Source of the DNA: Candidatus Paralachnospira avium
Lineage (GTDB): Bacteria > Bacillota > Clostridia > Lachnospirales > Lachnospiraceae
Direction: 5' to 3'
Assembly (NCBI GenBank): GCA_904420245.1
Contig: CAJFUL010000069.1
Span: 1-39,910, forward strand
DNA length: 39,910 nt
Position 1 is the stretch's first letter. The number at the start of each line of letters is the position of its first letter. Both the position numbers and the translations under genes were made by a program. This document shows, in pieces, positions 1 through 7,843 of the stretch. The notes below the pieces were generated by a model, which did no database searches, was not told the DNA's origin, and saw nothing but the letters and a program-made list of their open reading frames with translations.

Positions 1-29
1 AGGCGCGCTGCCATGGCAGCGCGCCTCTT
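1..29. terminator. GC-rich perfect palindrome, probable terminator
   Basis: Positions 1-12 and 15-26 are perfect inverted arms around a central AT, followed on the plus strand by CTTT. This fits an intrinsic terminator for a gene that ends left of the window, and could also act on the minus-strand efflux operon ending at 72. The T-tract is short and upstream sequence is missing, so direction is uncertain. Confidence 0.55.
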
Positions 30-32
30 TCT

Positions 33-65
33 CCTCTATAGGAAACCATGCAGGATCCTTTTTTA
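33..65 (+). repeat. Short copy of the dispersed intergenic repeat
   Basis: CTCTATAGGAAAC followed by CATGCAGGATCCTTTTTT matches the two ends of the longer repeats at 15132 and 30848, with the middle missing. It looks like an internally deleted copy lying at the 3' end of the efflux operon. The GGATCC-plus-T-tract ending is shared with the copy at 9078. Confidence 0.55.
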
Positions 66-71
66 GCGCCT

Positions 72-1328
72 TTATTCGTGGCGCAGCGCGTCGATGGGAT
101 TTAATCCCGCCGCCTTCACCGAAGGGAGCAGGCCGAAGAGCAGGCCGATCAGCGTGGAAAAGAGGAAGGCGATGAGGATGGCCGGGACGCTGATGGCCAC
201 CGGGGTGGAGGTCAGATGGGAGATCCCATAGGCCAGGGCGATGCCGCCTCCTATGCCCAGGATGCCTCCCAGACCTGTGAGGACGGCCGCTTCCGTCAGG
301 AACTGGCCCAGGATCCTGCGCTTTCTGGCTCCCAGCGCTTTTTTCAGGCCGATCTCCCTGGTCCGTTCCGTGACGGAGACCAGCATGATGTTCATGACGC
401 CGATGCCGCCCACCAGCAGGGAAATGCTGGCGATCCAGATCAGCTGCCGGTTGGTGGAAGCGGAGAGCTCCTGGAGCTGGGCGGCCTGCTTCAGCAGGTC
501 CTCCCCCTTGTACTGGATGGAGTCGTCCGTGACGGCCAGATAGCTGTTGAGGATGTCGGCGGCCTTTTCTCCCGCGGCCGTCATATCGTCGGTGGTCACG
601 GCGTGGACCGCCAGGCTCTGGGGCTCGTCGTAGCGGTAGAGGATGGGCCAGACAGAAGAGGGCACGCATACTGTCCCGCTGGAGTAGTCCGAGGAATAAC
701 GGTAGTAATCGTCCAGGGAATTGATCACCGGTTCAAAGCCGGCTTTTTTGCCCATGAGACCCACCACCACAAAGGGCTCGCCCTTGATGTCGATGGTCCT
801 GCCCACGGGATCCTCCCCCTGGAACAGGTTGGCAGAAGCCGTCTTGTCGATGAGGGCCACTTTCCTGCCGGAAGAAAAGTCCCGGTCTGAAAAGCCGCGT
901 CCCCTGGTCACCTGATACCCGTACACATCGAAATAGTGGGAATCGATCCCCAGGATGTTTCCTCCGTCCAGGGCCCGGCTGCCGTTGTATACGGCTCCGT
1001 ATTCGTTCCTGGAGTAGTAGAGGGAAGCTTCCGATACTTCGGGCAGGTCGTTGACGGCCTGCAGGGCTTCCTCACCGATCATGGGCACGCCCTCGGGCGG
1101 GCTCTGGTAGGACATATCATAGACCCAGTCTCCCTGATAGAGCTGGATGTTCACCGCGTTGTTTCCGGCTCCCACCAGGTTCTGTTTGATCTGTTCGTTG
1201 GTCCCTTTGATGGTGGACACGATGGCGATGATGGAGCCGATGCCGATGATGATGCCCAGCATGGTCAGGATGGAGCGGAGCTTATGAGCCCAGATCCCCT
1301 GAAAAGAAAGTCTGATATTCTCAAGCAT
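72..1328 (-). CDS. MacB-type ABC transporter permease (FtsX family)
   Basis: A 418-residue membrane subunit of an ABC exporter. The layout is typical of MacB permeases: a first membrane helix at about residues 19-41 after a short basic N-terminus, a ~240-residue extracytoplasmic MacB_PCD-type domain, then three helices at about 295-318, 345-370 and 380-403. The segment ERTREIGLKKALGARKRRI between helices 2 and 3 is the conserved FtsX/MacB coupling region that contacts the ATPase. Start ATG is at 1328 behind GGAGGG, 11 bases after the stop of the upstream adaptor gene, so it is the last gene of a four-gene operon. The substrate cannot be read; relatives export peptides, antibiotics or lipoproteins. 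No ATPase domain is fused; the separate ATPase lies at 3235-3918. Confidence 0.92.
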   Translation of the reverse strand: MLENIRLSFQGIWAHKLRSILTMLGIIIGIGSIIAIVSTIKGTNEQIKQNLVGAGNNAVNIQLYQGDWVYDMSYQSPPEGVPMIGEEALQAVNDLPEVSEASLYYSRNEYGAVYNGSRALDGGNILGIDSHYFDVYGYQVTRGRGFSDRDFSSGRKVALIDKTASANLFQGEDPVGRTIDIKGEPFVVVGLMGKKAGFEPVINSLDDYYRYSSDYSSGTVCVPSSVWPILYRYDEPQSLAVHAVTTDDMTAAGEKAADILNSYLAVTDDSIQYKGEDLLKQAAQLQELSASTNRQLIWIASISLLVGGIGVMNIMLVSVTERTREIGLKKALGARKRRILGQFLTEAAVLTGLGGILGIGGGIALAYGISHLTSTPVAISVPAILIAFLFSTLIGLLFGLLPSVKAAGLNPIDALRHE

Positions 1329-1339
1329 AAAGCACCCTC

Positions 1340-3238
1340 CTAATATCCATAGTCGTACAGGGTCTCAACGGACTGGGTCCTGGCCCCTTCTTTTACATCC
1401 CGGCCATAGGGAAAGGCGATCTCCTCGTCCATGGCCAGTCCGGACAGGATCTCTATGGTGCCGTAGACGATCTTTCCGGTTTCCACATACTGCTTGGTGA
1501 GGCGGCCGTTTTCTCCCTTTTTGTAGACGTAGTAGCGGCTGCCGTCTTCCCGCACGAAGGCGGCGGGCAGATACAGGCCGCCGTCGTTTCCACTGCTTTC
1601 TATGCCTTCCATGCCGCTCAGATCCACTCCGTCCCCGTTGGTAAGGTCGGCGTCGCCCTGGATCACGGCGGTGAAGGGATAGTAGGACAGGTTCGGATTC
1701 CCGCTGGAATAACCGGAGGAAGGAGAAGTGCCGACGCCGGTGACGGTGGCTTCATAGCTCATGCCCGTGTTCCAGGAGGTGGCCGTCAAGGTCATGCCCG
1801 GTTCGATCTTGGTCAGAGCGGTCTCCGCCACATAGCCGGTGATATAAAAGCCGTCTTCTCCGCCCACGGTGATCAGAGGAGAGCTTTCCAGCCTGGCGGT
1901 CTCTTCGTCCAGGACGGAGCGGACCGTGCCGTTGACGGTGCTCTTCACAACGCCGTCTTCTATCTTTTTCTGGAGCTGTTTAAGCTCCAGGGCAGCGGTG
2001 CGCTTTTCCAGGTCCAGGGTCTTGAGCGTATCCTCTTTTTCCCGGATCTGTGTTTCCAGCTCCTCTTTGGTGGGACCGGCGGGAATGTCGATGCCGGGGA
2101 AATCTCCGCCGGGGAGATCCTCGCCGGGAAGCTCTCCGCCGGGGATGTCTTCGCCGGGATCTTCCGGAGCACGCCCGTCCAGGGTCCAGGAATAGAGGAT
2201 GCAGGAGGGAGAATCGGGATCGTCTACCACGTCGAAACGGTACACGGTCCCGGTCTCCATGGCGGCTGCCATCAGGGAAAAATCCGCCGAGGAACCGGAA
2301 GCGCACAGATACCGGTAGGGGTTCTGGGCACTGCCGTCTCCCATATAGGGAGTGTCCTGTCCGGTTATGACGCTACGGAATACGGCTGCTCCCCGGGCTT
2401 CTTCCGGAAGCGAAGTCCCGGAGGCGGCCTGGGCCAGCGAAGCGATGGTCTCCCAGTCCATGGTCCAGGCGCTGACGATGCGGGCGGGAGACTGGGGATC
2501 GTCCACAGTCTCAAAGACGGCCCAGGTCTTCTCGGCCAGAGCTTTCTTCAGGTAACCGGCGCCGATGGAGACGGAGGTCTTCCCCTCCGGAGGAAACACA
2601 TAAAAACGGTAAGGGTCGGCGGCGGTCCCGCTTCCGGCATAGGGAACGGAGTCCGCCGTGATCTCCCGCCAGACTTCGCCCTCCGGCAGGCCGGGATCTG
2701 TGGGAGGCTCTGTCTCGCCGGGATCCGTGGAGCTCTCCGGCACTTCGGAAGACTCCGGCTCTGTCTCCTGAGAAACGGGCGACAGCGCCAGCCGGAGGCC
2801 TGCCTCCCTGTTGGGAGAGACGAAGGCCACGGGGGCAGTGTTTTTCAGCTGGTCCAGCTCAGCCTGGATATTCTGGATGTTGAGGCCTATGCCGTCGATC
2901 TGCATCTGCTTCATCTCCAGTTCCAGGGCCAGGAGGCTGGTATCGTAGGCCACCAGAGGATCGCCGATGCGCACGGTATCTCCCTCCTGCACATAGATCT
3001 CCGTGATGGACAGGGTCTCGTCATAGGGGACCTCCTGGGTGAGGCCTGAGGTCACGTTCCCGTAGGAAGAAATATCGGCCGAATCTTCCCAGTAGCCGTT
3101 GTTCATGGCGCTGGCGGGAGCGACCCGGACGGGCTTCCCGCTGTTTTTCACCAGATAGACGACGGCCGTGCCGGCCAGACAGAGGCATAAGACCAGGCAC
3201 AGGGAAACGATCAGCCATTTTTTTCTGGAAGCTTTCAT
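1340..3238 (-). CDS. HlyD/MacA-like adaptor with large inserted duplicated domain
   Basis: A 632-residue membrane-anchored adaptor of the efflux operon. One N-terminal helix (about 8-30) is followed by a barrel/lipoyl half (about 60-100, with YVQEGDTVRIGDPL), a first coiled-coil helix (101-134), a second (390-428) and a C-terminal barrel region. Between the two helices sits an unusual ~250-residue insertion: a Pro/Glu/Ser-rich linker, two related units of ~60 residues (about 198-261 and 297-355, both with Y-x-G-x-G, NPYR/DPYR and VDDPxSP), then a Pro-Gly pentapeptide repeat (361-387). The start overlaps the ATPase stop by ATGA, with AAAGGAGG upstream, so translation is probably coupled. It is much longer than usual MacA-like proteins (~350-420). 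Assignment as an adaptor is firm; the role of the insert is unknown. Confidence 0.85.
   Translation of the reverse strand: MKASRKKWLIVSLCLVLCLCLAGTAVVYLVKNSGKPVRVAPASAMNNGYWEDSADISSYGNVTSGLTQEVPYDETLSITEIYVQEGDTVRIGDPLVAYDTSLLALELEMKQMQIDGIGLNIQNIQAELDQLKNTAPVAFVSPNREAGLRLALSPVSQETEPESSEVPESSTDPGETEPPTDPGLPEGEVWREITADSVPYAGSGTAADPYRFYVFPPEGKTSVSIGAGYLKKALAEKTWAVFETVDDPQSPARIVSAWTMDWETIASLAQAASGTSLPEEARGAAVFRSVITGQDTPYMGDGSAQNPYRYLCASGSSADFSLMAAAMETGTVYRFDVVDDPDSPSCILYSWTLDGRAPEDPGEDIPGGELPGEDLPGGDFPGIDIPAGPTKEELETQIREKEDTLKTLDLEKRTAALELKQLQKKIEDGVVKSTVNGTVRSVLDEETARLESSPLITVGGEDGFYITGYVAETALTKIEPGMTLTATSWNTGMSYEATVTGVGTSPSSGYSSGNPNLSYYPFTAVIQGDADLTNGDGVDLSGMEGIESSGNDGGLYLPAAFVREDGSRYYVYKKGENGRLTKQYVETGKIVYGTIEILSGLAMDEEIAFPYGRDVKEGARTQSVETLYDYGY
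2088..2162 (-). repeat. Five 15-bp tandem units encoding PG(E/G/I)(D/E)(I/L/F)
   Basis: Five consecutive 15-base units at 2088-2102, 2103-2117, 2118-2132, 2133-2147 and 2148-2162 encode on the minus strand a Pro-Gly-rich acidic pentapeptide repeat. It joins the duplicated insert to the second coiled-coil helix of the adaptor. Units are in frame and similar in DNA, suggesting copy-number change by slippage. Confidence 0.85.
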
Positions 3239-3918
3239 GAGGAGGCCTCCTTTCTCTGACTCAGGATGCCGTCTCGGATCAGGACGGTCCGCCCGGCGTG
3301 GGCGGCGATCTCCGGATCATGGGTGATCATGATGACGGTCATGCCCTCTGCGTTCAGCTGGCCGAACAGTTCCATGATCTGGAGGCCGGAGGCGCTGTCC
3401 AGAGCGCCGGTGGGTTCGTCGGCCAGCAGGAGGTCCGGTTTCGTGACAATGGCCCTCGCGATGGCTACCCGCTGCTTCTGGCCGCCGGAAAGCTGGGTGG
3501 GCTTGAAATGCAGACGGTCCTCCAATCCCACTCTGGCCAGCGCTTCCCTGGCCAGCTCTTTGCGCTCTCTGCGGGGGACTCCGCCGTAGAGGAGGGGGAG
3601 CGCCACATTTTCCAGAGCGCTCTGCCTGGGCAGCAGGTTGAAATTCTGGAATACGAAGCCGATGGACTGGTTCCGGACTTTTGACATTTCCTTGTCCCGG
3701 TTCTGGGAAAGGTCCCGCCCTCCCAGACGGTAGGTGCCGGAGGTGGGGGTGTCCAGGCAGCCGATGATATTCATGAGAGTGGTCTTTCCGGAGCCGGAAG
3801 GCCCCATGACCGCCACGTATTCTCCTTCTTCCACATGGAGGGTCACGTCTTTTAATACAGGCACGGTCATCTTGCCCTGGATATAGTCCTTATAGATGTG
3901 GTCAAGCTCCAAAAGCAT
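3235..3918 (-). CDS. MacB/LolD-type ABC transporter ATP-binding protein
   Basis: A 227-residue cytoplasmic ATPase that would power the permease at 72-1328. It has the Walker A motif GPSGSGKTT (about residues 39-47), the Q-loop region FVFQNFNLLPR, the signature LSGGQKQR, Walker B LLLADEPTGALD and the switch histidine in MITHDPE. Length and the LLPRQSALENVALPLLY segment are characteristic of the MacB/LolD subfamily of mechanotransmission ABC exporters. The gene starts inside the upstream adaptor (17-base overlap) behind GGAGGAGG, and its own stop overlaps the start of the next adaptor gene. All four genes therefore probably form one transcript with coupled translation. Confidence 0.96.
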   Translation of the reverse strand: MLLELDHIYKDYIQGKMTVPVLKDVTLHVEEGEYVAVMGPSGSGKTTLMNIIGCLDTPTSGTYRLGGRDLSQNRDKEMSKVRNQSIGFVFQNFNLLPRQSALENVALPLLYGGVPRRERKELAREALARVGLEDRLHFKPTQLSGGQKQRVAIARAIVTKPDLLLADEPTGALDSASGLQIMELFGQLNAEGMTVIMITHDPEIAAHAGRTVLIRDGILSQRKEASS

Positions 3919-5113
3919 CGACAGGCACCTCCTCCGAGGGTTCTCCCGGGCCCTCTCCGTTTATGTAGACGGCCGCGCCTTCCCTGCAGTCCTCGCTGGG
4001 CCACACGATGTGATCGGAGCTTTCGAGACCGTCCAGGATCTCATAAGTGTCCATCTCTTCATCATAGGCGCCCAGGGTGACGGGACGCTTTTCCAGGGTG
4101 CCGTCCTGTCCGGCGGCCCATACATAGGACCCGCCGTCCTCCTGGATGATATAGGGGCTCATGAGCCACATGCCGTCGCGGGCCTGGCCGGAGTCCTCCT
4201 CCAGATAGACGTGCTGGCCCAGCATGAGGCCGTCGCTGGAATCCAGAGTCACATAGAAGGGATACCTGGAAGCCGGGCCGTCGATGCCGGAGCCGTCGGA
4301 GGAATAGGAATTCATGCCGCTTAAGGGTTGTTCCGTGTCGATGGAATCGATGGTGCCGGACCAGGTGATGTCTTCATCTACGCGGGAGTGGACCGTCACC
4401 GGCATGCCGGTATAGATATCCGCCATATTCTGCTCGCTGATGGTGCCCTTTATCCTGTATTTTCCCACGGCCAGGATGCTCATGAAGGGCTTCTGTTCTC
4501 CGGTGTACTCATCATAGGAGGACTCCCGGTTGATCTCCTGGACCACCCCGGCGATGGTGGAAGTGACCTGGGAAGAGTCCAGGGAGTTCTGGAGCTTGTC
4601 GATCTCCAGCTGCTTGACCTTGTAGTTGTACTCTTCCTGCTTCACCGCCAGCTGGGCTTCCTGGATCTGGGTGGTGTAGGAGAGCTGCTCGCTCTCCGGC
4701 GCGCTCTGTTTCGCCTTTGTCAGCTCATCGATCTGGGCGTTTTTGACGCTTATGTTGTTGGAGATGCCTTCCAGTTCCAGATTGGCCTGCTCCAGCTTCA
4801 TGGCCAGGTCTTCGGTGTCGTATTGGAACAGAGGCGTGCCGGCTTCCACAGACTGTCCCTTCTCCACGAAGATCTCCTTCACCGTCTGGTTCTGGTCCAG
4901 TTTTATGTTCAGGACCTTCTGGGATTCGACGATCCCCGAGAACCGGTTGGCGGCTCCAAGGCCGGTGCCGGTCAGCATCCCGACGGAATCTGCGTAGAGG
5001 GCGTTTTCTCCGGCGGCGGGAGCGCTGCTTCCTGCCGTAAATTTCCAGACGAGGCCGCCGGTGACGGCGGCAGCCAGGAAAATGCCGGCGATCAGGATCC
5101 ATTTCTTTTTCAT
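3902..5113 (-). CDS. HlyD/MacA-like efflux adaptor protein
   Basis: First gene of the efflux operon, 403 residues. It has one N-terminal membrane anchor (WILIAGIFLAAAVTGGLVW), a barrel/lipoyl segment with EIFVEKGQSVEAGTPLF, a coiled-coil hairpin at about 115-185, the return lipoyl strand TSTIAGVVQEI and a C-terminal barrel (YRIKGTISEQNMADIYTGMPV). This is a conventional length for an efflux-type periplasmic adaptor. Gram-positive cells lack an outer membrane, so it presumably spans from the membrane into the wall and assists the ABC permease rather than meeting a TolC channel. Start ATG at 5113 is preceded by GGAGG with a six-base spacer. The operon also holds a second, enlarged adaptor, which is unusual. 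Confidence 0.92.
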   Translation of the reverse strand: MKKKWILIAGIFLAAAVTGGLVWKFTAGSSAPAAGENALYADSVGMLTGTGLGAANRFSGIVESQKVLNIKLDQNQTVKEIFVEKGQSVEAGTPLFQYDTEDLAMKLEQANLELEGISNNISVKNAQIDELTKAKQSAPESEQLSYTTQIQEAQLAVKQEEYNYKVKQLEIDKLQNSLDSSQVTSTIAGVVQEINRESSYDEYTGEQKPFMSILAVGKYRIKGTISEQNMADIYTGMPVTVHSRVDEDITWSGTIDSIDTEQPLSGMNSYSSDGSGIDGPASRYPFYVTLDSSDGLMLGQHVYLEEDSGQARDGMWLMSPYIIQEDGGSYVWAAGQDGTLEKRPVTLGAYDEEMDTYEILDGLESSDHIVWPSEDCREGAAVYINGEGPGEPSEEVPVDAFGA

Positions 5114-5141
5114 ACCATACCTCCGTTTCTTTTTTGCATCC

Positions 5142-5170
5142 AGTATACCAGATGAAAGGAGGGACGTGAA
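5142..5170 (-). promoter_or_regulatory. Probable promoter of the efflux operon
   Basis: On the minus strand TGGTATACT (an extended -10, hexamer at 5142-5147) lies 17 bases from a weak -35 (TTCACG, 5165-5170). It sits ~30 bases upstream of the adaptor start. No two-component or repressor site was recognised. Confidence 0.5.
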
Positions 5171-5241
5171 TTTATAAATATTTAAGATTTATGAAAGAAA
5201 TTATTTACAGTTCCGGGGAGAGGCATATTGGAGGCGGAAGA

Positions 5242-5270
5242 TTGCCATTGGGGGAAAAAGATGGTATGAT
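5242..5270 (+). promoter_or_regulatory. Sigma-A-type promoter for the S1-protein operon
   Basis: TTGCCA at 5242-5247, a 17-base spacer and TATGAT at 5265-5270 make a good housekeeping promoter. It lies upstream of the ATG at 5308 and inside the frame extension starting at 5191, which supports 5308 as the true start. Confidence 0.72.
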
Positions 5271-5307
5271 AAAACCAGATTTGAATCTACGTATGGGAGG
5301 GATACCA

Positions 5308-6219
5308 ATGGAAGGACATATGGAAACCATGGACGACTACAAACAGGAGCTGGATGCTTCTTTTAAAAAGGTGGAAGAGGGAGATATCCTGACAGGGACT
5401 GTCATCGGCGTGGACGATGAAGCCGTGACCCTGGATCTCAAGTCTTACACCGAGGGCATCATCACCAAAGAGCACTACAGCAACGATCCCGGATGCAATT
5501 TGAAGGAAGAGGTCCATACCGGAGACGAGATCACGGCCACGGTCCTGAGGAGCGACGACGGTCACGGCCATATCCTCCTGTCCCGCAAGGCGGCCAATGA
5601 CGCCATGGCCTGGGACAGGATGGAGCAGTGCTTTGCCGACAGGACGCCTCTGGATGTGAAGGTGGACGGCATCGTAAAGGGCGGCGCCGTCGCCTATGTG
5701 GACGGCATCCGCGGCTTTATCCCGGCTTCCAAGCTGGATACCGGCTATGTGGAGAATCTGGAGGACTGGCTGGGCAGAGAGCTTTCGGTCCAGGTGATCA
5801 CGGTGGACAGAGCGGCGAAGCGTCTGGTGCTGTCGGCCAAGGAGCTGGCCTATGCCAGGGAGCAGGAGGAAAAGAAGAGAAAGATCGCGGCCTGCGAGGT
5901 GGGAGCCGTGTCTGAGGGCGTGGTGGAGACCATCCAGAATTATGGAGCTTTCGTGAAGCTGGACAACGGAGCCACCGGGCTTCTCCATGTATCCCAGATC
6001 AGCGATAAGAGGATCAAGACTCCGGCGGCAGTCCTGAGCGTGGGACAGAGGATCACGGTGAAGATCACTTCCGTCAAGGACGGACGTTTAAGTCTCAGCA
6101 TGAAGGCCCTCCACGATGTGGCGGAGCCGGAAGATACAGAAAGCCATGCGGAATACAGGGAAGAGGGAGAGGCGTCCACCAGCCTGGGAGCTCTTCTTAA
6201 GGGGATCAAGCTGGATTAG
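5308..6219 (+). CDS. S1 RNA-binding protein, three S1 domains
   Basis: A 303-residue protein related to ribosomal protein S1 of Firmicutes. Three S1 (OB-fold) repeats are visible, numbered from this start: about residues 19-88 (GDILTGTVIGVDDEAVTLDL), 105-170 (VKVDGIVKGGAVAYVDGIRGFIP) and 187-260 (VSEGVVETIQNYGAFVKLDN with GLLHVSQIS). The third is closest to the classical RNA-binding consensus. The protein probably binds mRNA or the ribosome. The frame is open from 5191, but the ATG at 5308 is preferred because GGGAGG lies just before it and a good promoter lies at 5242-5270. It heads a likely operon with the alarmone synthetase and RmlD-like genes downstream. It is shorter than the 4-6-domain S1 of proteobacteria, as is usual in low-GC Gram-positives. 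Confidence 0.88.
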   Translation: MEGHMETMDDYKQELDASFKKVEEGDILTGTVIGVDDEAVTLDLKSYTEGIITKEHYSNDPGCNLKEEVHTGDEITATVLRSDDGHGHILLSRKAANDAMAWDRMEQCFADRTPLDVKVDGIVKGGAVAYVDGIRGFIPASKLDTGYVENLEDWLGRELSVQVITVDRAAKRLVLSAKELAYAREQEEKKRKIAACEVGAVSEGVVETIQNYGAFVKLDNGATGLLHVSQISDKRIKTPAAVLSVGQRITVKITSVKDGRLSLSMKALHDVAEPEDTESHAEYREEGEASTSLGALLKGIKLD

Positions 6220-6240
6220 TGCCGGTGAAGGAGGGATCTT

Positions 6241-6891
6241 ATGCCAATACCTCAGCTGCCGAAGGAATATGACCAGCTGGATCAGTGGAATACCCTGATG
6301 TTTTTATACAACGCGGCGCTCCAGGAGATCCAGACCAGGGTCAATATCCTAAGCGATGAATTCCAGCATATCAACAATTACAATCCCATCGAGCACGTAA
6401 AGGCCAGGATCAAGACGGCGGAGAGCATCGTCAAGAAGCTCAAGCGTCTGGGTTTCGAGGCTACCATCGACAATATGTACCTGGAGCTCCATGACATCGC
6501 GGGGATCCGCATCATCTGTTCCTTTACGTCCGATATATATTATCTGGCAGATGCCATTTCCAGGCAGGACGACATCAAGGTGCTGATGGTAAAGGATTAC
6601 ATTGCAAATCCCAAACCAAATGGGTACCGCAGTTATCATATGGTGGTCAGCGTACCCATCTATCTGTCCAGCGGCCAGGTGGAGATGAAGGTGGAGATCC
6701 AGATACGGACCATCGCCATGGATTTCTGGGCCAGCCTGGAGCACAAGATCCATTATAAATTTGAGGGGGATGCGCCGGCCCATATGAGGGAGAATCTGAA
6801 GGAGTGCGCCGACATGGTGGCAGTCTTGGACGAGCGGATGATGGCGCTGAATGCGTCCCTGCAGCAGGCCGGGGAGGAAAAGCAGGTATGA
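6241..6891 (+). CDS. Small alarmone synthetase, RelQ/YjbM-like (p)ppGpp synthase
   Basis: A 216-residue single-domain RelA/SpoT-like synthetase. Such enzymes transfer pyrophosphate from ATP to GDP or GTP, giving (p)ppGpp. Motifs seen: RIKTAESIVKKLKR, ELHDIAGIRIICSF (catalytic Asp region), DYIANPKPNGYRSYH (the conserved G-Y-R-S-H nucleotide loop) and VEIQIRTIAMDFWASLEHK (catalytic Gln/Glu region). No hydrolase HD domain and no TGS/ACT domain are present, so it is a small alarmone synthetase; length and the C-terminal helical tail fit RelQ better than RelP. Start ATG has GGAGGG upstream, 21 bases after the S1 gene. Its stop overlaps the next start (ATGA), implying coupled expression. Confidence 0.93.
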   Translation: MPIPQLPKEYDQLDQWNTLMFLYNAALQEIQTRVNILSDEFQHINNYNPIEHVKARIKTAESIVKKLKRLGFEATIDNMYLELHDIAGIRIICSFTSDIYYLADAISRQDDIKVLMVKDYIANPKPNGYRSYHMVVSVPIYLSSGQVEMKVEIQIRTIAMDFWASLEHKIHYKFEGDAPAHMRENLKECADMVAVLDERMMALNASLQQAGEEKQV

Positions 6892-7757
6892 GTAAAGGAA
6901 AGGTATGGATCGTAGGAGCGGAGGGACAGCTGGGCTCCGCGGTCCGGGAGATGCTGGAGCAGAGGGGGAGCCATGAGCTTTTGACCACGGACAGGGAGGT
7001 GGACATCACCGCCCTGGAGGGCGTATGCGCCTTTGCCGACGGAAACGGACCGGATGTGATCATCAACTGTGCCGGGATGACGGATCTGGCGGCGTGCGAG
7101 AGGCATATGGAGGAAGCCTACCGGGTCAACGCCCTGGGGGCCAGGAATCTGGCCATCGCCGCCAAGCGGGTGGATGCCAAGCTGATCCATATTTCCACCG
7201 ACGACGTATTTGACGGCACGGCCAAGAAGCCTCTGACGGAATTTGACCATGTGAATCCCAGGACGGTCTATGGAAAATCCAAGCTGGCCGGGGAGGATTT
7301 CGTGCGGGAGCTGGCCCCCAGGCACGTCATCGTCAGGAGCTCCTGGATCTATGGGAATACCAGGAATAATTTTGTCAGCTATATCCTGGAGGGCCTTTTG
7401 ACGGAGGATACCATCTTTGTCCCGGTGGATCAGGTGAGCACGCCCACCAGCGCCTGGGAGCTGGCCAAGTTCCTGATGAAGCTGGTGGATTCCTCGGAGT
7501 ACGGGATCTATCACGCTTCCTGCGAGGGGATGTGCAGCCGCTATGAGTTTGCCAAGGAGATCGTGCGGATGTCCGGAAAGCGGGTCAATATCGAGCCGCT
7601 GACGGCGGGAGACAATCCCTCCGTGGTCAACAGGCCCCGTTATACCCTGCTGGACAATTTCATGATGCGGGTATCCGGGATCTACAGGATGCCGGACTGG
7701 CGGGAGTCCCTGGAGCAATTTATGGAAGAAAAGAAAAAACAGACCGGGAAATATTGA
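6888..7757 (+). CDS. dTDP-4-dehydrorhamnose reductase-like (RmlD family)
   Basis: A 289-residue short-chain dehydrogenase of the RmlD/RfbD family, which reduces dTDP-4-keto-L-rhamnose to dTDP-L-rhamnose with NAD(P)H. Visible are the Rossmann motif GAEGQLGS (about residues 10-17), the serine-containing strand STDDVFDG, the catalytic YGKSK (Y-x-x-x-K) and the RSSWIYG segment typical of the family. The start at 6888 overlaps the alarmone synthetase stop; no rmlA, B or C lies nearby, so the sugar pathway is completed elsewhere or the substrate differs. Family assignment is strong, exact substrate moderate. It is the last gene of its operon; the malic enzyme promoter begins within its stop codon. 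Confidence 0.85.
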   Translation: MSKGKVWIVGAEGQLGSAVREMLEQRGSHELLTTDREVDITALEGVCAFADGNGPDVIINCAGMTDLAACERHMEEAYRVNALGARNLAIAAKRVDAKLIHISTDDVFDGTAKKPLTEFDHVNPRTVYGKSKLAGEDFVRELAPRHVIVRSSWIYGNTRNNFVSYILEGLLTEDTIFVPVDQVSTPTSAWELAKFLMKLVDSSEYGIYHASCEGMCSRYEFAKEIVRMSGKRVNIEPLTAGDNPSVVNRPRYTLLDNFMMRVSGIYRMPDWRESLEQFMEEKKKQTGKY

Positions 7758-7803
7758 TTCTGCCCCGGTTCTATGCTATAATTGACACGCTGAAGTTTGT
7801 CAA
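7754..7803 (+). promoter_or_regulatory. Malic enzyme promoter with downstream dyad
   Basis: TTGATT (7754-7759) and TATAAT (7777-7782) are separated by 17 bases, with TGC before the -10. Directly after it, TTGACA (7782-7787) and TGTCAA (7798-7803) form an inverted repeat across the expected transcription start, a plausible operator. The regulator is not recognised. Confidence 0.62.
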
Positions 7804-7843
7804 TAAATTCACAAGACTAGATCAAAAAGGAGAATGAACAGCT

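Noticed and set aside
5191-5307. N-terminal extension of the S1 protein
   Set aside because: A strong promoter lies inside it and the ribosome binding site is directly before 5308.
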